From positions 1,740 through 12,159 of the forward strand of contig DESG01000127.1 in the NCBI GenBank assembly GCA_002361175.1: DNA of 10,420 bases, in the 5' to 3' direction. The DNA comes from Lachnoclostridium sp. UBA3320. Its GTDB lineage: Bacteria; Bacillota; Clostridia; Lachnospirales; Lachnospiraceae. The notes under the pieces were generated by a model. It saw only the letters and a program-made list of their open reading frames with translations, searched no databases and was not told the origin of the DNA. The position numbers were made by a program, and so were the translations under genes. Positions 1 through 5,704 of the stretch are shown in pieces; the stretch's first letter is position 1, and each line of letters begins with the position of its first letter.

Positions 1-1047
1 CAAGCAGGAAATCTTCCTGATGTAAGTTCTATTTCAAATGCATTAAAGCAACTGTCTGCATTAGGTGTCAATAAAACTGAAATAGTTACTGACAATGGCT
101 ATTATTCCGAACAAAATTTTTCGGAAATGCTACAGGCTGGCTTTGACTTCATTACACTTGCCAAAAACAGTGTCACATGGATTCGCACTGAAATAGATAA
201 GCAACGTGATGCACTTGATAATTTTAAAAGTGTATGTCCGTTTGACCCGACAATACATGGAGTTTCCGTGCTACTTATGCACACATTTGAAAAAAAGCGT
301 AAATATACCAACCATAAAAGCGGGACACAAAAAGGTAGTAGTGAAGAGTTTTCTCGCAGGATTTATCTCAACATATATTTCAGCCTTTCAAAACAGTTAG
401 CTGATAAGACTGCATTTGAGGCGGATCTGTTTGAAATCAAGACACTGCTTGAAGCTGGAACTCCACTAAATGAGCTGTCTGATTCGGCTCAGGCAAAAGC
501 GAAAAAATACTTCACACTCAAAAAATGGGGTAGCAAAATCACCGTTGTAGCCAATAACAAAGCTATTGCAGATGCCAATAGTTATCATGGGTATTTTGTC
601 CTCGTTTCAAACAAGGAAAAGGATCCCTTTGAATGTTTGCGTAAATACCGTAGAAGAGAAACTATCGAGTCTTTCTTCAAAGCTGGAAAACAACATACTG
701 ATGGCACTCGGATAAGGGTGTGGAACGCAGATACCTTACGTGGTCGTATGTTTGTACAGTTTGTTTCACTTTGCTATTATGAGTATCTGAATGAAGAAAT
801 CAGAAAACTCAAAAAAACTCTTGGTCAAAAAAATGGTGACATATCTCATGATACCCAAACAATACTAGACAAAGAATTAAAACTAAAGTCATGGTTAAAC
901 AACACACCACTGTATCTCCAGCTTCAATGGTTCGATACAGTCGAAAACGTCAACGTATCAGTAAAACTTAAAAACCATAGGTGGACTACCGAGATTACCA
1001 TGCGTGATGCTCTTTATCTAGAAAAACTCGGGGTCAGTCATGACTGA
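1..1047 (+). CDS. IS4-superfamily (IS1634-like) DDE transposase, 5' end outside the window
   Basis: The frame is open from base 1 to the TGA at 1045-1047, giving at least 348 residues with no start in view, so the N-terminus with the first catalytic Asp lies to the left. The second catalytic Asp is in TDNGYYS (codon at 91-93). The third acidic residue is the Glu codon at 667-669, inside a perfect Y-x2-R-x3-E-x6-K signature that begins at the Tyr codon 646-648; this YREK motif defines IS4-type transposases. The long stretch between the two is normal for IS4 enzymes, which carry an insertion domain there. The protein would catalyse cut-and-paste transposition of its own element. An internal ATG at 127 exists, but the conserved second Asp lies upstream of it, so it is not the start. 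The terminal inverted repeat could not be defined; it should lie just after 1047. The gene is uninterrupted in view and may be active. Confidence 0.9.
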   Translation, partial: QAGNLPDVSSISNALKQLSALGVNKTEIVTDNGYYSEQNFSEMLQAGFDFITLAKNSVTWIRTEIDKQRDALDNFKSVCPFDPTIHGVSVLLMHTFEKKRKYTNHKSGTQKGSSEEFSRRIYLNIYFSLSKQLADKTAFEADLFEIKTLLEAGTPLNELSDSAQAKAKKYFTLKKWGSKITVVANNKAIADANSYHGYFVLVSNKEKDPFECLRKYRRRETIESFFKAGKQHTDGTRIRVWNADTLRGRMFVQFVSLCYYEYLNEEIRKLKKTLGQKNGDISHDTQTILDKELKLKSWLNNTPLYLQLQWFDTVENVNVSVKLKNHRWTTEITMRDALYLEKLGVSHD

Positions 1048-1078
1048 GGTTTTGAGTATATATTATACGACTTTTAGG

Positions 1079-1432
1079 TTAATATGGCAGGGAGAGTCCT
1101 TCTGTTAAACTATCACTAGGCTCTCCTTGTATAATTTCAATACAGCTATCACCAAGCCCAAAAGTTTCTTTCTTTTTTGGGCGGCATAAAGAAAGCTTTA
1201 TGCCTGCCTTATCAAAAAGTGGTTTCAGATTGGTGAGCCAGTCGGCTTTGCATATTTCCCAATGTCTGCAATTTGCACATGGTTCACCTGTATCTGCAAC
1301 CCTTTTATTAATATACTGATTGAAAAACGCTTCGATGTGTCTAGCAGCACATTCGGCTGTCCTAGAATGCACTCTAAGTATTTCTGTATGCTGGTTGTTG
1401 GTATTTTGGTTTAAAGTCACTTCCTTTGGCAT
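1079..1432 (-). CDS. Small Cys-rich hypothetical protein
   Basis: 117 residues of unknown function. Four cysteines are arranged C52-x2-C55-x5-C61-x21-C83, which could bind a metal; this is inferred from spacing only. The N-terminal half (about 15-45) looks helical, and no signal peptide or membrane segment is seen. The start is supported by AAAGGAG at 1446-1452, although the gap to the ATG, about 13 bases, is long. The 63-bp leader just upstream (1454-1516) is repeated ahead of the 80-residue gene at 1904-2146, which suggests shared control. The stop is only 31 bases from the transposase stop on the other strand, so the last residues may have been set by insertion of the IS. I recall similar short Cys-containing proteins from clostridial mobile elements but cannot name a family. 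Confidence 0.68.
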   Translation of the reverse strand: MPKEVTLNQNTNNQHTEILRVHSRTAECAARHIEAFFNQYINKRVADTGEPCANCRHWEICKADWLTNLKPLFDKAGIKLSLCRPKKKETFGLGDSCIEIIQGEPSDSLTEGLSLPY

Positions 1433-1453
1433 AATTTTCTGTTTTCTCCTTTC

Positions 1454-1516
1454 AACAAATTTTGATAAAGTAAAATTTACTGATGAACTGTATATTACTT
1501 TTTTACATTACTGCTG
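1454..1516. repeat. 63-bp direct repeat, copy 1 (leader of the Cys-rich gene)
   Basis: These 63 bases are identical to 2164-2226, and identity stops sharply on both sides. The copy ends about 20 bases upstream of the minus-strand start at 1432, just outside its ribosome binding site. It contains the odd-length palindrome AGTAAAATTTACT (1469-1481), a possible operator. I could not place a convincing -35/-10 pair inside it. Confidence 0.95.
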
Positions 1517-1547
1517 ACCCAATGGCTTCTGGTTCTGTTCTTAACTC

Positions 1548-1576
1548 TTGCTTTGAATCGCTTTCCCCTTTATATT
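1548..1576 (+). promoter_or_regulatory. Possible promoter for the DUF6173 gene
   Basis: TTGCTT (1548-1553) and TATATT (1571-1576) are separated by 17 bases. The -10 matches consensus at 5 of 6 positions, the -35 at only 3. Downstream, an imperfect palindrome GGCTG-N6-CAGCC (1586-1601) lies in the predicted leader, shortly before the AAAGGAG ribosome binding site. Weak support. Confidence 0.33.
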
Positions 1577-1629
1577 GTAATTACAGGCTGTTGCAGCAGC
1601 CAAGTATATAGAAAGGAGAAACTACATAT

Positions 1630-1989
1630 ATGTCTGAATATGAACCACTAGAAATCAATGATATATTAAATTCTGTCAATGACTATAAGCTAGCTAGTTA
1701 TTCATATGAAGTCATCTTAGACAGAATTAAAGAATTTGAAAGCACCCTTGATAGCAATCATGAAGTTGCTGTTAAGCTCGCATCTTTTGGACAAAGTATT
1801 ACTATGTCAGTCACTGATATAGGGTATTCAAATCCAAGCACTATTGTTTTTTATGGATACATAGGAAAACAGAAGGCTACACTTATTCAACATATGAGTC
1901 AGCTTAATTTTCTTCTGCTGTCTGTCCCAAAATCTGACCCTGAAAAACCGCCTCACCGTATCGGCTTTGCTCCGTCCAGCGAAGATTAA
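1630..1989 (+). CDS. DUF6173-type hypothetical protein
   Basis: 119 residues, function unknown. From memory of the family, the recognisable core is NHEVAVKLASFGQSITMSV (43-61), the DIGYSNPS segment (63-70), LIQHMSQLNFLLL (85-97) and a C-terminal RIGF (110-113). Family proteins of this type occur in clostridial mobile elements and prophages; no activity is known to me. The predicted fold is mixed alpha/beta and soluble, with no membrane segment. The start is backed by AAAGGAG about ten bases upstream. The last 86 bases lie antisense to the 3' end of the next minus-strand gene. Because RIGF falls in this overlap and is part of the family pattern, the overlap looks real rather than the result of a wrong stop. 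Confidence 0.8.
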   Translation: MSEYEPLEINDILNSVNDYKLASYSYEVILDRIKEFESTLDSNHEVAVKLASFGQSITMSVTDIGYSNPSTIVFYGYIGKQKATLIQHMSQLNFLLLSVPKSDPEKPPHRIGFAPSSED

Positions 1990-2146
1990 GCAAGTCTATT
2001 GATACTGCTATTTTAACTAATTCTTTAGCTGCCCTAATATTATTCATATCTAGGGCAGTTTCTTCATCCAATAACGCTAAGGCACGTTCTAGGCATCTGT
2101 TACCAACTTGTTCCCAAAGACTTTCCTGTTCTTTTTTTTGCACCAT
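1904..2146 (-). CDS. Small helical hypothetical protein, 80 aa
   Basis: 80 residues, unknown function, probably all helical, charged and soluble. The stretch IDLLNLRWTEQSRYGEAVFQGQ (about residues 51-72) has the look of a conserved small-protein family from clostridial elements, but I cannot name it. An AAAAGGAAA ribosome binding site sits before the ATG. The promoter region is the second copy of the 63-bp repeat, so this gene is probably controlled together with the Cys-rich gene at 1079-1432. Its 3' end runs 86 bases into the convergent DUF6173 gene, so the two mRNAs would be complementary over at least that length. Being short and overlapped, it is less certain than its neighbours. Confidence 0.62.
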   Translation of the reverse strand: MVQKKEQESLWEQVGNRCLERALALLDEETALDMNNIRAAKELVKIAVSIDLLNLRWTEQSRYGEAVFQGQILGQTAEEN

Positions 2147-2163
2147 CTTTTTTATTTCCTTTT

Positions 2164-2226
2164 AACAAATTTTGATAAAGTAAAATTTACTGATGAACTG
2201 TATATTACTTTTTTACATTACTGCTG
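2164..2226. repeat. 63-bp direct repeat, copy 2 (leader of the 80-aa gene)
   Basis: Identical to 1454-1516, including the AGTAAAATTTACT palindrome (here 2179-2191). It sits in the same place relative to the minus-strand start at 2146 as copy 1 does to 1432. The rest of the gap up to 2407 holds no gene, RNA or hairpin that I can support. Confidence 0.95.
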
Positions 2227-2407
2227 CCGCCAACTGTGAATTTTAAAGTTTCTGCCTGTCCGCTAGTTCAGTCATATTTCTTTTTATCACGTCAATTCCC
2301 ATTGTGTGTTAAGCCTGCCCAACATACTTAATAAAAGGTGTTGAATGGGTGTCTAATGGTTTATTTGGCATTTTAATTTTCAATCCTATAAGTTATAATT
2401 TTAATAA

Positions 2408-2426
2408 AGTCTATTATTTATGGACT
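2408..2426. promoter_or_regulatory. Operator-like dyad O4, at the stop codon of the small XRE gene
   Basis: AGTCTA-N7-TGGACT has the same 6-7-6 layout as the three dyads between the XRE genes, with one mismatch between the arms. It overlaps the TAA of the 72-residue regulator (2414-2416). A remote auxiliary site bound by the same repressor is possible. Confidence 0.55.
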
Positions 2427-2632
2427 TTATATGCAAAAAAATCAGTGGACTTATTACAAACATTAGATATGCTAATTGCCATTTCATAGCTTAATTTAAT
2501 ATTGCCTCTTTCTAACTCTGAAACCCATTGCTTGGACTTTCCTATTAAAGACCCTAGTTCTGATTGTGTTAATTTAGCGTCTTGTCTGGCATCTTTAACA
2601 CGTTGAGAAATATTCAATGTAATAATGTCCAT
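2414..2632 (-). CDS. XRE-family (HTH_3) small transcriptional regulator, Cro-like
   Basis: 72 residues, essentially one helix-turn-helix domain: RVKDARQDAKLTQSELGSLI (about 11-30), followed by the recognition helix around KSKQWVSELERG (33-44). It should bind DNA as a dimer. The start chosen is the ATG at 2630-2632, because AGAAAGGAG (2641-2649) lies just upstream. A longer form beginning at 2668 would place this ribosome binding site inside the coding region and would cover operator O1. It diverges from the 214-residue repressor, with three 19-bp dyads between them, the classic layout of a lysogeny-type or element-maintenance switch. Which protein binds which dyad cannot be told from sequence. 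Confidence 0.88.
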   Translation of the reverse strand: MDIITLNISQRVKDARQDAKLTQSELGSLIGKSKQWVSELERGNIKLSYEMAISISNVCNKSTDFFAYKVHK

Positions 2633-2648
2633 ACTAGTCACTCCTTTC

Positions 2649-2667
2649 TGTCCATTTTTATTGGACA
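2649..2667. promoter_or_regulatory. Operator-like dyad O1
   Basis: TGTCCA-N7-TGGACA, 19 bp with perfect arms. It covers the expected transcription start of the minus-strand XRE gene and touches its ribosome binding site, so a bound protein would block that gene. Confidence 0.75.
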
Positions 2668-2672
2668 TATTA

Positions 2673-2701
2673 GTAATAATCCATTATTTGTGGATTGTCA
2701 A
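2673..2701 (-). promoter_or_regulatory. Predicted promoter of the small XRE gene
   Basis: On the minus strand, a perfect -35 TTGACA (2701-2696), a 17-base spacer and a -10 TATTAC (2678-2673, 4 of 6). Dyad O2 fills the spacer. A second TTGACA lies 12 bases further upstream but has no good -10. Confidence 0.6.
2678..2696. promoter_or_regulatory. Operator-like dyad O2, inside the minus-strand promoter
   Basis: AATCCA-N7-TGGATT, 19 bp with perfect arms. Centre-to-centre it is 29 bp from O1. It runs from the -35 to the -10 of the minus-strand promoter. Confidence 0.75.
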
Positions 2702-2741
2702 GTATTTTGTCAAATTTTTTTTGGATTTTTATTAAATTATA

Positions 2742-2770
2742 TTGTAAGTCCAAAATTTTTGGACTATAAT
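2742..2770 (+). promoter_or_regulatory. Predicted promoter of the tandem-HTH repressor gene
   Basis: TTGTAA (2742-2747, 4 of 6), a 17-base spacer and a perfect TATAAT (2765-2770). Dyad O3 occupies the spacer exactly. Transcription would begin near 2777, directly ahead of AGGAGG (2778-2783), giving a very short leader before the ATG at 2791. Confidence 0.75.
2747..2765. promoter_or_regulatory. Operator-like dyad O3, inside the plus-strand promoter
   Basis: AGTCCA-N7-TGGACT, 19 bp with perfect arms, spanning the last base of the -35 to the first base of the -10. A protein bound here would exclude RNA polymerase, so the repressor gene is probably autoregulated or shut off by the small XRE protein. 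Confidence 0.75.
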
Positions 2771-2790
2771 TCATTTTAGGAGGTTAGATA

Positions 2791-3435
2791 ATGATAAATA
2801 AAAGAATCAAGCAGTTACGAAAGGAAAGAGGTATGACACAAACAGAATTAGGTAACGAACTTGGTGTAATAAAACAAACTATTAGTAGCTGGGAAACTGG
2901 TGTTTCAAATCCAAGCAATGAAACATTGGCTATAATGGCAAAATTTTTTGGAGTAAGTGTAGATTATTTACTTGGAACAGAAAACTCAAGCAACCAGTTA
3001 TCATCTGATATGAGGATAAATAACTCTTTTTCTAAACAGAATTATTGCTTTTTCTTTGATGATTTATTAAAAGATATCTTTATATCTAGGCTTAAAAAAT
3101 CTCTAACAAAAAAAGAACTTTCAACAGATGAATTTTCTAAAATTATTTCCTTTGATACAGAAAAATGTGATGCATATCTTAGAGGAAAGTATGAACCTTT
3201 ATTAGAAGATTTAATTGAAATATCTAAAGTACTTAATGTATCAACAGATTATTTGTTAGGTAAAATTGATGAACAAACAGAAAAAGCGTTGAATAATTTT
3301 CAACAACTAAATGAAGATAATCAAGATATAATAATAGGTGAAATTAAAAAATATCTGAAAGAACAGCGATATGATGAATTTGTTGCAACAGATGAAATAT
3401 TGCGCAAGACAGGCACAGACAACCTTGCAAAATAA
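2791..3435 (+). CDS. Repressor with two tandem XRE/HTH_3 domains
   Basis: 214 residues. The first HTH_3 domain spans about 5-62 (MTQTELGNELG, then KQTISSWETG) and ends in VSVDYLLG. A second, more diverged copy spans about 97-158 and ends in VSTDYLLG (150-157); its recognition-helix region (KCDAYLRGKYEP) is less canonical. A polar linker (63-88) separates them. The C-terminal helix (about 165-195) resembles the dimerization helix of small phage-type repressors. There is no LexA/CI-type autocleavage domain (no Ser-Lys peptidase motifs), so induction would not use RecA-stimulated self-cleavage. AGGAGG lies seven bases before the ATG. It is expected to control the divergent XRE gene and itself through dyads O1-O3. 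Confidence 0.9.
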   Translation: MINKRIKQLRKERGMTQTELGNELGVIKQTISSWETGVSNPSNETLAIMAKFFGVSVDYLLGTENSSNQLSSDMRINNSFSKQNYCFFFDDLLKDIFISRLKKSLTKKELSTDEFSKIISFDTEKCDAYLRGKYEPLLEDLIEISKVLNVSTDYLLGKIDEQTEKALNNFQQLNEDNQDIIIGEIKKYLKEQRYDEFVATDEILRKTGTDNLAK

Positions 3436-3499
3436 TACCATTAGAACCATATCAAAGGGATAAGGAAGCCTAAAAATAAGCAACAAGGAGAATATAAAA

Positions 3500-4630
3500 A
3501 TGTGGCAAAAAATCAAAATGGTAATTAAAAAGATGTTAGGGGTTTACTTGGGTATGATAACTTTTGCTTTGACCATTGCAGTGATATCAGAAATTATGAA
3601 GCACAATATTGGTGAGATGCTTCTCGGAATTGCCATGACAACATTTTTTGCCTTTTTGACTTATCTTTGCTTTAAAAAAACACAATCCAGAAATAATGTT
3701 ATTACTTCTACACAATCCCAAAATGCTAACAATGGTAATGATATTGTTTCAACATTTGCTGCTACCTCACAAGAAATGTTACACAATAATGCAGATATTC
3801 CAAAGACAACCGAAGAATCAGTAAAATATTTAGGACCAAGAGATAATACTATTGTTGTGCAGACTGATGAACAAAATATTTCAAATGAAGAAATTTCACA
3901 TAATGTTACTTTAAACAAGCCTAAACCTACACATAATCTAGATATAACACCTGTTACCTCACAGGAAATACAACAAAACAGTACATATTATAAAGAAACA
4001 ACCGACAAAGTAACAGGATATGTAACAACAGAAAACATTATAACACAGAATGATGAAAAAGAAATTTCAGACGAAGACATTCCATACTTGATGCAGATAG
4101 GATATGAAAATGCTTTGAAAAAAGAAGATACATATCCAAAAAGGACTTCACGTGAAGAAGATTTATGTGTTAATTTTATGATGAATCATTCATTTGACAT
4201 TCAACATCATGTAGATAAATTTGAAGAATTATATAGAAAAGCATACACTGAGCAAAATTTAGATTTAAAAATCGAAATGTTAAAACAAACTATTATTGAA
4301 TATGAAAAAGCTAAAAAATGGTTTTATCGTACAAAAGGTGGAACAATATATTTTGAAGATATGTATGAACATCTTCATAATTCTAAAATTCCTGATTTTT
4401 CGTACATAGACTCCGTACAAGAATACTTAGATTATAATGTTCATAAAAAGGATGTAACAATACCTCAAATACTTTCTGCTATTGGAGATAATGGCATTAT
4501 TCAAAAAAATATTTATGAATTTGTTGATTCTGATAAGTCAGATATCCAAAAAGTAATTCGTGAACTTGAATCTGAAAACAAAATTTTACGAGAAAAGAAA
4601 GGAAATTCTTATCTGCTTACACTTAAATGA
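3500..4630 (+). CDS. Membrane-anchored protein with winged-helix-like C-terminus, function unknown
   Basis: 376 residues. Two hydrophobic segments (about 14-30 and 39-58) form a short helical hairpin, with both ends probably cytoplasmic given the basic residues around them (KIKMVIKK before, KK at 59-60 after). A long polar, Asn/Thr/Ser-rich linker follows (about 61-185), with a degenerate repeat TSQE-M/I-x2-N at 89-96 and 153-160. A helical domain occupies about 187-312 (start DEDIPYLMQIGYENAL, later YEKAKKWFYRTKGGTIYF). The last 60 residues (about 318-376) look like a winged helix: IQKVIRELESE as recognition helix, then a wing ending in KGNSYLLTLK. Similar C-terminal halves occur, as I recall, in clostridial prophage and element proteins. 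AAGGAG lies nine bases upstream. It follows the repressor gene by 64 bases and may be co-transcribed with it. Function is not assignable. Confidence 0.82.
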   Translation: MWQKIKMVIKKMLGVYLGMITFALTIAVISEIMKHNIGEMLLGIAMTTFFAFLTYLCFKKTQSRNNVITSTQSQNANNGNDIVSTFAATSQEMLHNNADIPKTTEESVKYLGPRDNTIVVQTDEQNISNEEISHNVTLNKPKPTHNLDITPVTSQEIQQNSTYYKETTDKVTGYVTTENIITQNDEKEISDEDIPYLMQIGYENALKKEDTYPKRTSREEDLCVNFMMNHSFDIQHHVDKFEELYRKAYTEQNLDLKIEMLKQTIIEYEKAKKWFYRTKGGTIYFEDMYEHLHNSKIPDFSYIDSVQEYLDYNVHKKDVTIPQILSAIGDNGIIQKNIYEFVDSDKSDIQKVIRELESENKILREKKGNSYLLTLK

Positions 4631-4690
4631 TTAAAAAACTTCAAGCTATTACCATATCCAATATAATCAATCATACTATAAAATCAAAAA

Positions 4691-4710
4691 AAGAAAGGAC
4701 TGATATTATG
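4691..4710 (+). repeat. 20-bp repeated translation-start leader, copy 1 (antitoxin 1)
   Basis: AAGAAAGGACTGATATTATG, the ribosome binding site through the start codon of the Phd/YefM gene, is repeated exactly at 5392-5411 before the DUF433 gene. Confidence 0.95.
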
Positions 4711-4968
4711 ACAGCTACAACATCCAGCAGTTTTGTAAAAAACTTTGAAAAAAATTGTGATGATATCGTGCAAAATTGTGAACCTGTCATCATCGCCCGT
4801 GATAATGGTAACAATGTCGTTGTCGTATCTCAAGCAGAATATGATAATCTTATCGAAAACCTTTATATTCGTCAAAATTCACATGACTATGCTCGACTAC
4901 TCAAATCTATTGAAGAAGCTAAAGCTGGCAAGCTAATTACACTTGATATTGGTGACCAACATGATTAA
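4708..4968 (+). CDS. Phd/YefM-family type II antitoxin
   Basis: 86 residues. The N-terminal fold shows the Phd/YefM pattern: a short helix (SFVKNFEKNCDDIV), then EPVIIARDNGNNVVVVSQAEYDNLIENLYI (about 25-54), followed by an acidic C-terminal tail of the type that wraps around YoeB. The protein would bind its own promoter and neutralise a RelE/YoeB mRNA interferase. The start is the ATG at 4708, backed by AAAGGAC; an in-frame ATG at 4627 would add 27 residues overlapping the upstream gene and has no ribosome binding site. Its 3' end overlaps the start of a YoeB reading frame by 8 bases, the normal arrangement, but that toxin is broken. The antitoxin is therefore apparently an orphan; it may still repress its own promoter or protect against a related toxin. 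Confidence 0.9.
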   Translation: MTATTSSSFVKNFEKNCDDIVQNCEPVIIARDNGNNVVVVSQAEYDNLIENLYIRQNSHDYARLLKSIEEAKAGKLITLDIGDQHD

Positions 4969-5038
4969 ATGTTTTACTGATGAAGCATGGGAAGATTACA
5001 GATTCTGGTTTATGAATGACAAAAAAATTGTAAAATGA
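4961..5038 (+). pseudogene. YoeB-type toxin remnant (first 25 codons)
   Basis: The ATG at 4961 overlaps the antitoxin stop and begins MIKCFTDEAWEDYRFW, the recognisable YoeB N-terminus, then DKKIVK and a stop at 5036-5038. Full YoeB is about 85 residues, so the RNase core and its catalytic Glu, Arg and His are gone. No continuation was found in the other frames before the next antitoxin, so this is a deletion rather than a simple frameshift. Confidence 0.85.
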
Positions 5039-5149
5039 TGTTTATATATAGAGAATTTAAATAAACGTAACGAGTGAGGAGAAACCCATGTCACAATTTT
5101 TAAAGAAATTATGATGCTTTATTATAAATAATAACAAAAAGGATTAACA

Positions 5150-5341
5150 GTGATGTCAAAACAACAACTACTTGAACACATGATATCTAATGTACCAGAA
5201 AATAAATTAGATATTATTCTTGCATTTGTACAATTTGTTTTGAACGAAGAATTAGACATTAATAATGCTCTACTAAGTGAGCCAAGCCTTGCCAAAGACT
5301 GGCTACGTAAGGAGGAAGATGCTGCATGGAAAAATTTATAG
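5150..5341 (+). CDS. Small RelB/DUF2281-like antitoxin
   Basis: 63 residues from the GTG at 5150, or 62 from the ATG at 5153; an AAAAAGG sequence upstream (5136-5142) fits either. Residues about 3-35 form a helix of the type QQLLEHMISNVPENKLDIIL, and the C-terminus LLSEPSLAKDWLRKEEDAAWKNL is a pattern I know from short clostridial antitoxins that precede a MazF/PemK-like toxin. Such proteins bind the toxin with the acidic/aromatic C-terminal tail. A strong AAGGAGG (5309-5315) inside its 3' end serves the next reading frame, which overlaps by 16 bases, but that toxin is only a stub. The assignment rests on size, tail motif and context. Confidence 0.72.
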   Translation: MMSKQQLLEHMISNVPENKLDIILAFVQFVLNEELDINNALLSEPSLAKDWLRKEEDAAWKNL

Positions 5342-5415
5342 CAGGCGATGTGAAAAAACTTGAAAACAAAACTGCATATTTGGAAAATATTAAGAAAGGA
5401 CTGATATTATGCTAA
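5326..5415 (+). pseudogene. MazF/PemK-like toxin remnant (N-terminal stub)
   Basis: The ATG at 5326, ten bases after AAGGAGG, starts MEKFIAGDV, which matches the usual opening of clostridial MazF/PemK-like toxins (normally continuing into a VPFPFSD-type strand). After residue 9 the similarity ends, and the frame runs through unrelated sequence (KKLENKTAYLENIKKG) to a TAA at 5413-5415, overlapping the next gene. A complete toxin would be about 110 residues. The identification rests on nine residues plus context, so it is moderate only. Confidence 0.55.
5392..5411 (+). repeat. 20-bp repeated translation-start leader, copy 2 (antitoxin 3)
   Basis: Exact copy of 4691-4710. It supplies the ribosome binding site and start codon of the DUF433 gene. 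The following codons also resemble those of the Phd/YefM gene, so homology continues into the protein. Confidence 0.95.
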
Positions 5416-5693
5416 CAGCAACAGCTAATAACACTGTAGAAGATTTAGACAAAACATGTGAGTATTTTAGGTCAATATCCCAAAATTTACCAGATATACA
5501 AATTGACAAAAAGAAGCTTGGAGGTATGCCAGTCATTAAAGATACCAGAATACCAGTTAGTCTTATAATTGCATGTATAAAAGATGGAATGACCTTTGAG
5601 GATATTTGTAATGATTACGGATTGACATATAAAAACATACAAAATGCTATGGAATATGTAATTGAAATTTTAGATACTCCATATCAAGAGTAG
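5409..5693 (+). CDS. DUF433 antitoxin with a Phd-like N-terminal extension
   Basis: 94 residues. The DUF433 domain covers about 30-90, with the signature GGMPVIKDTRIPV (38-50) and a C-terminal helix-turn-helix-like region (GMTFEDICNDYGLTYKNIQNAMEYV, 60-84). DUF433 proteins are usually paired with DUF5615 PIN-like proteins as predicted antitoxin and toxin, and exactly such a gene follows 11 bases after the stop. The first 20 residues are not DUF433: MLTATANNTVEDLDKTC resembles the opening MTATTSSSFVKNFEKNC of the Phd/YefM antitoxin at 4708. Together with the shared 20-base leader, this suggests that the DUF433 domain was placed behind a Phd-type start. The protein would repress the operon and inhibit the toxin; both roles are inferred from family and context. 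Confidence 0.85.
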   Translation: MLTATANNTVEDLDKTCEYFRSISQNLPDIQIDKKKLGGMPVIKDTRIPVSLIIACIKDGMTFEDICNDYGLTYKNIQNAMEYVIEILDTPYQE

Positions 5694-5704
5694 GACGGTT
5701 GATT

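Noticed and set aside
1091..1126. Hairpin GGAGAG-T-CCT ... AGG-CTCTCC after the transposase gene
   Set aside because: It has a bulge, a 17-base loop and no T-run, and it lies within the coding sequence of the Cys-rich gene; not convincing as a terminator.
2633..2668. Longer start for the small XRE gene (12 more residues)
   Set aside because: The strong AGAAAGGAG site lies inside that extension and fits the ATG at 2632; the extension would also cover dyad O1.
4627..4707. Longer start for the Phd/YefM antitoxin (27 more residues)
   Set aside because: It overlaps the stop of the upstream gene, lacks a ribosome binding site and does not look like the family N-terminus; the ATG at 4708 has AAAGGAC.
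5088..5114. Eight-codon frame MSQFLKKL behind a good GAGGAG site
   Set aside because: Too short to support as a gene. It may be another deletion scar between the first two toxin-antitoxin loci, but nothing in it can be recognised.
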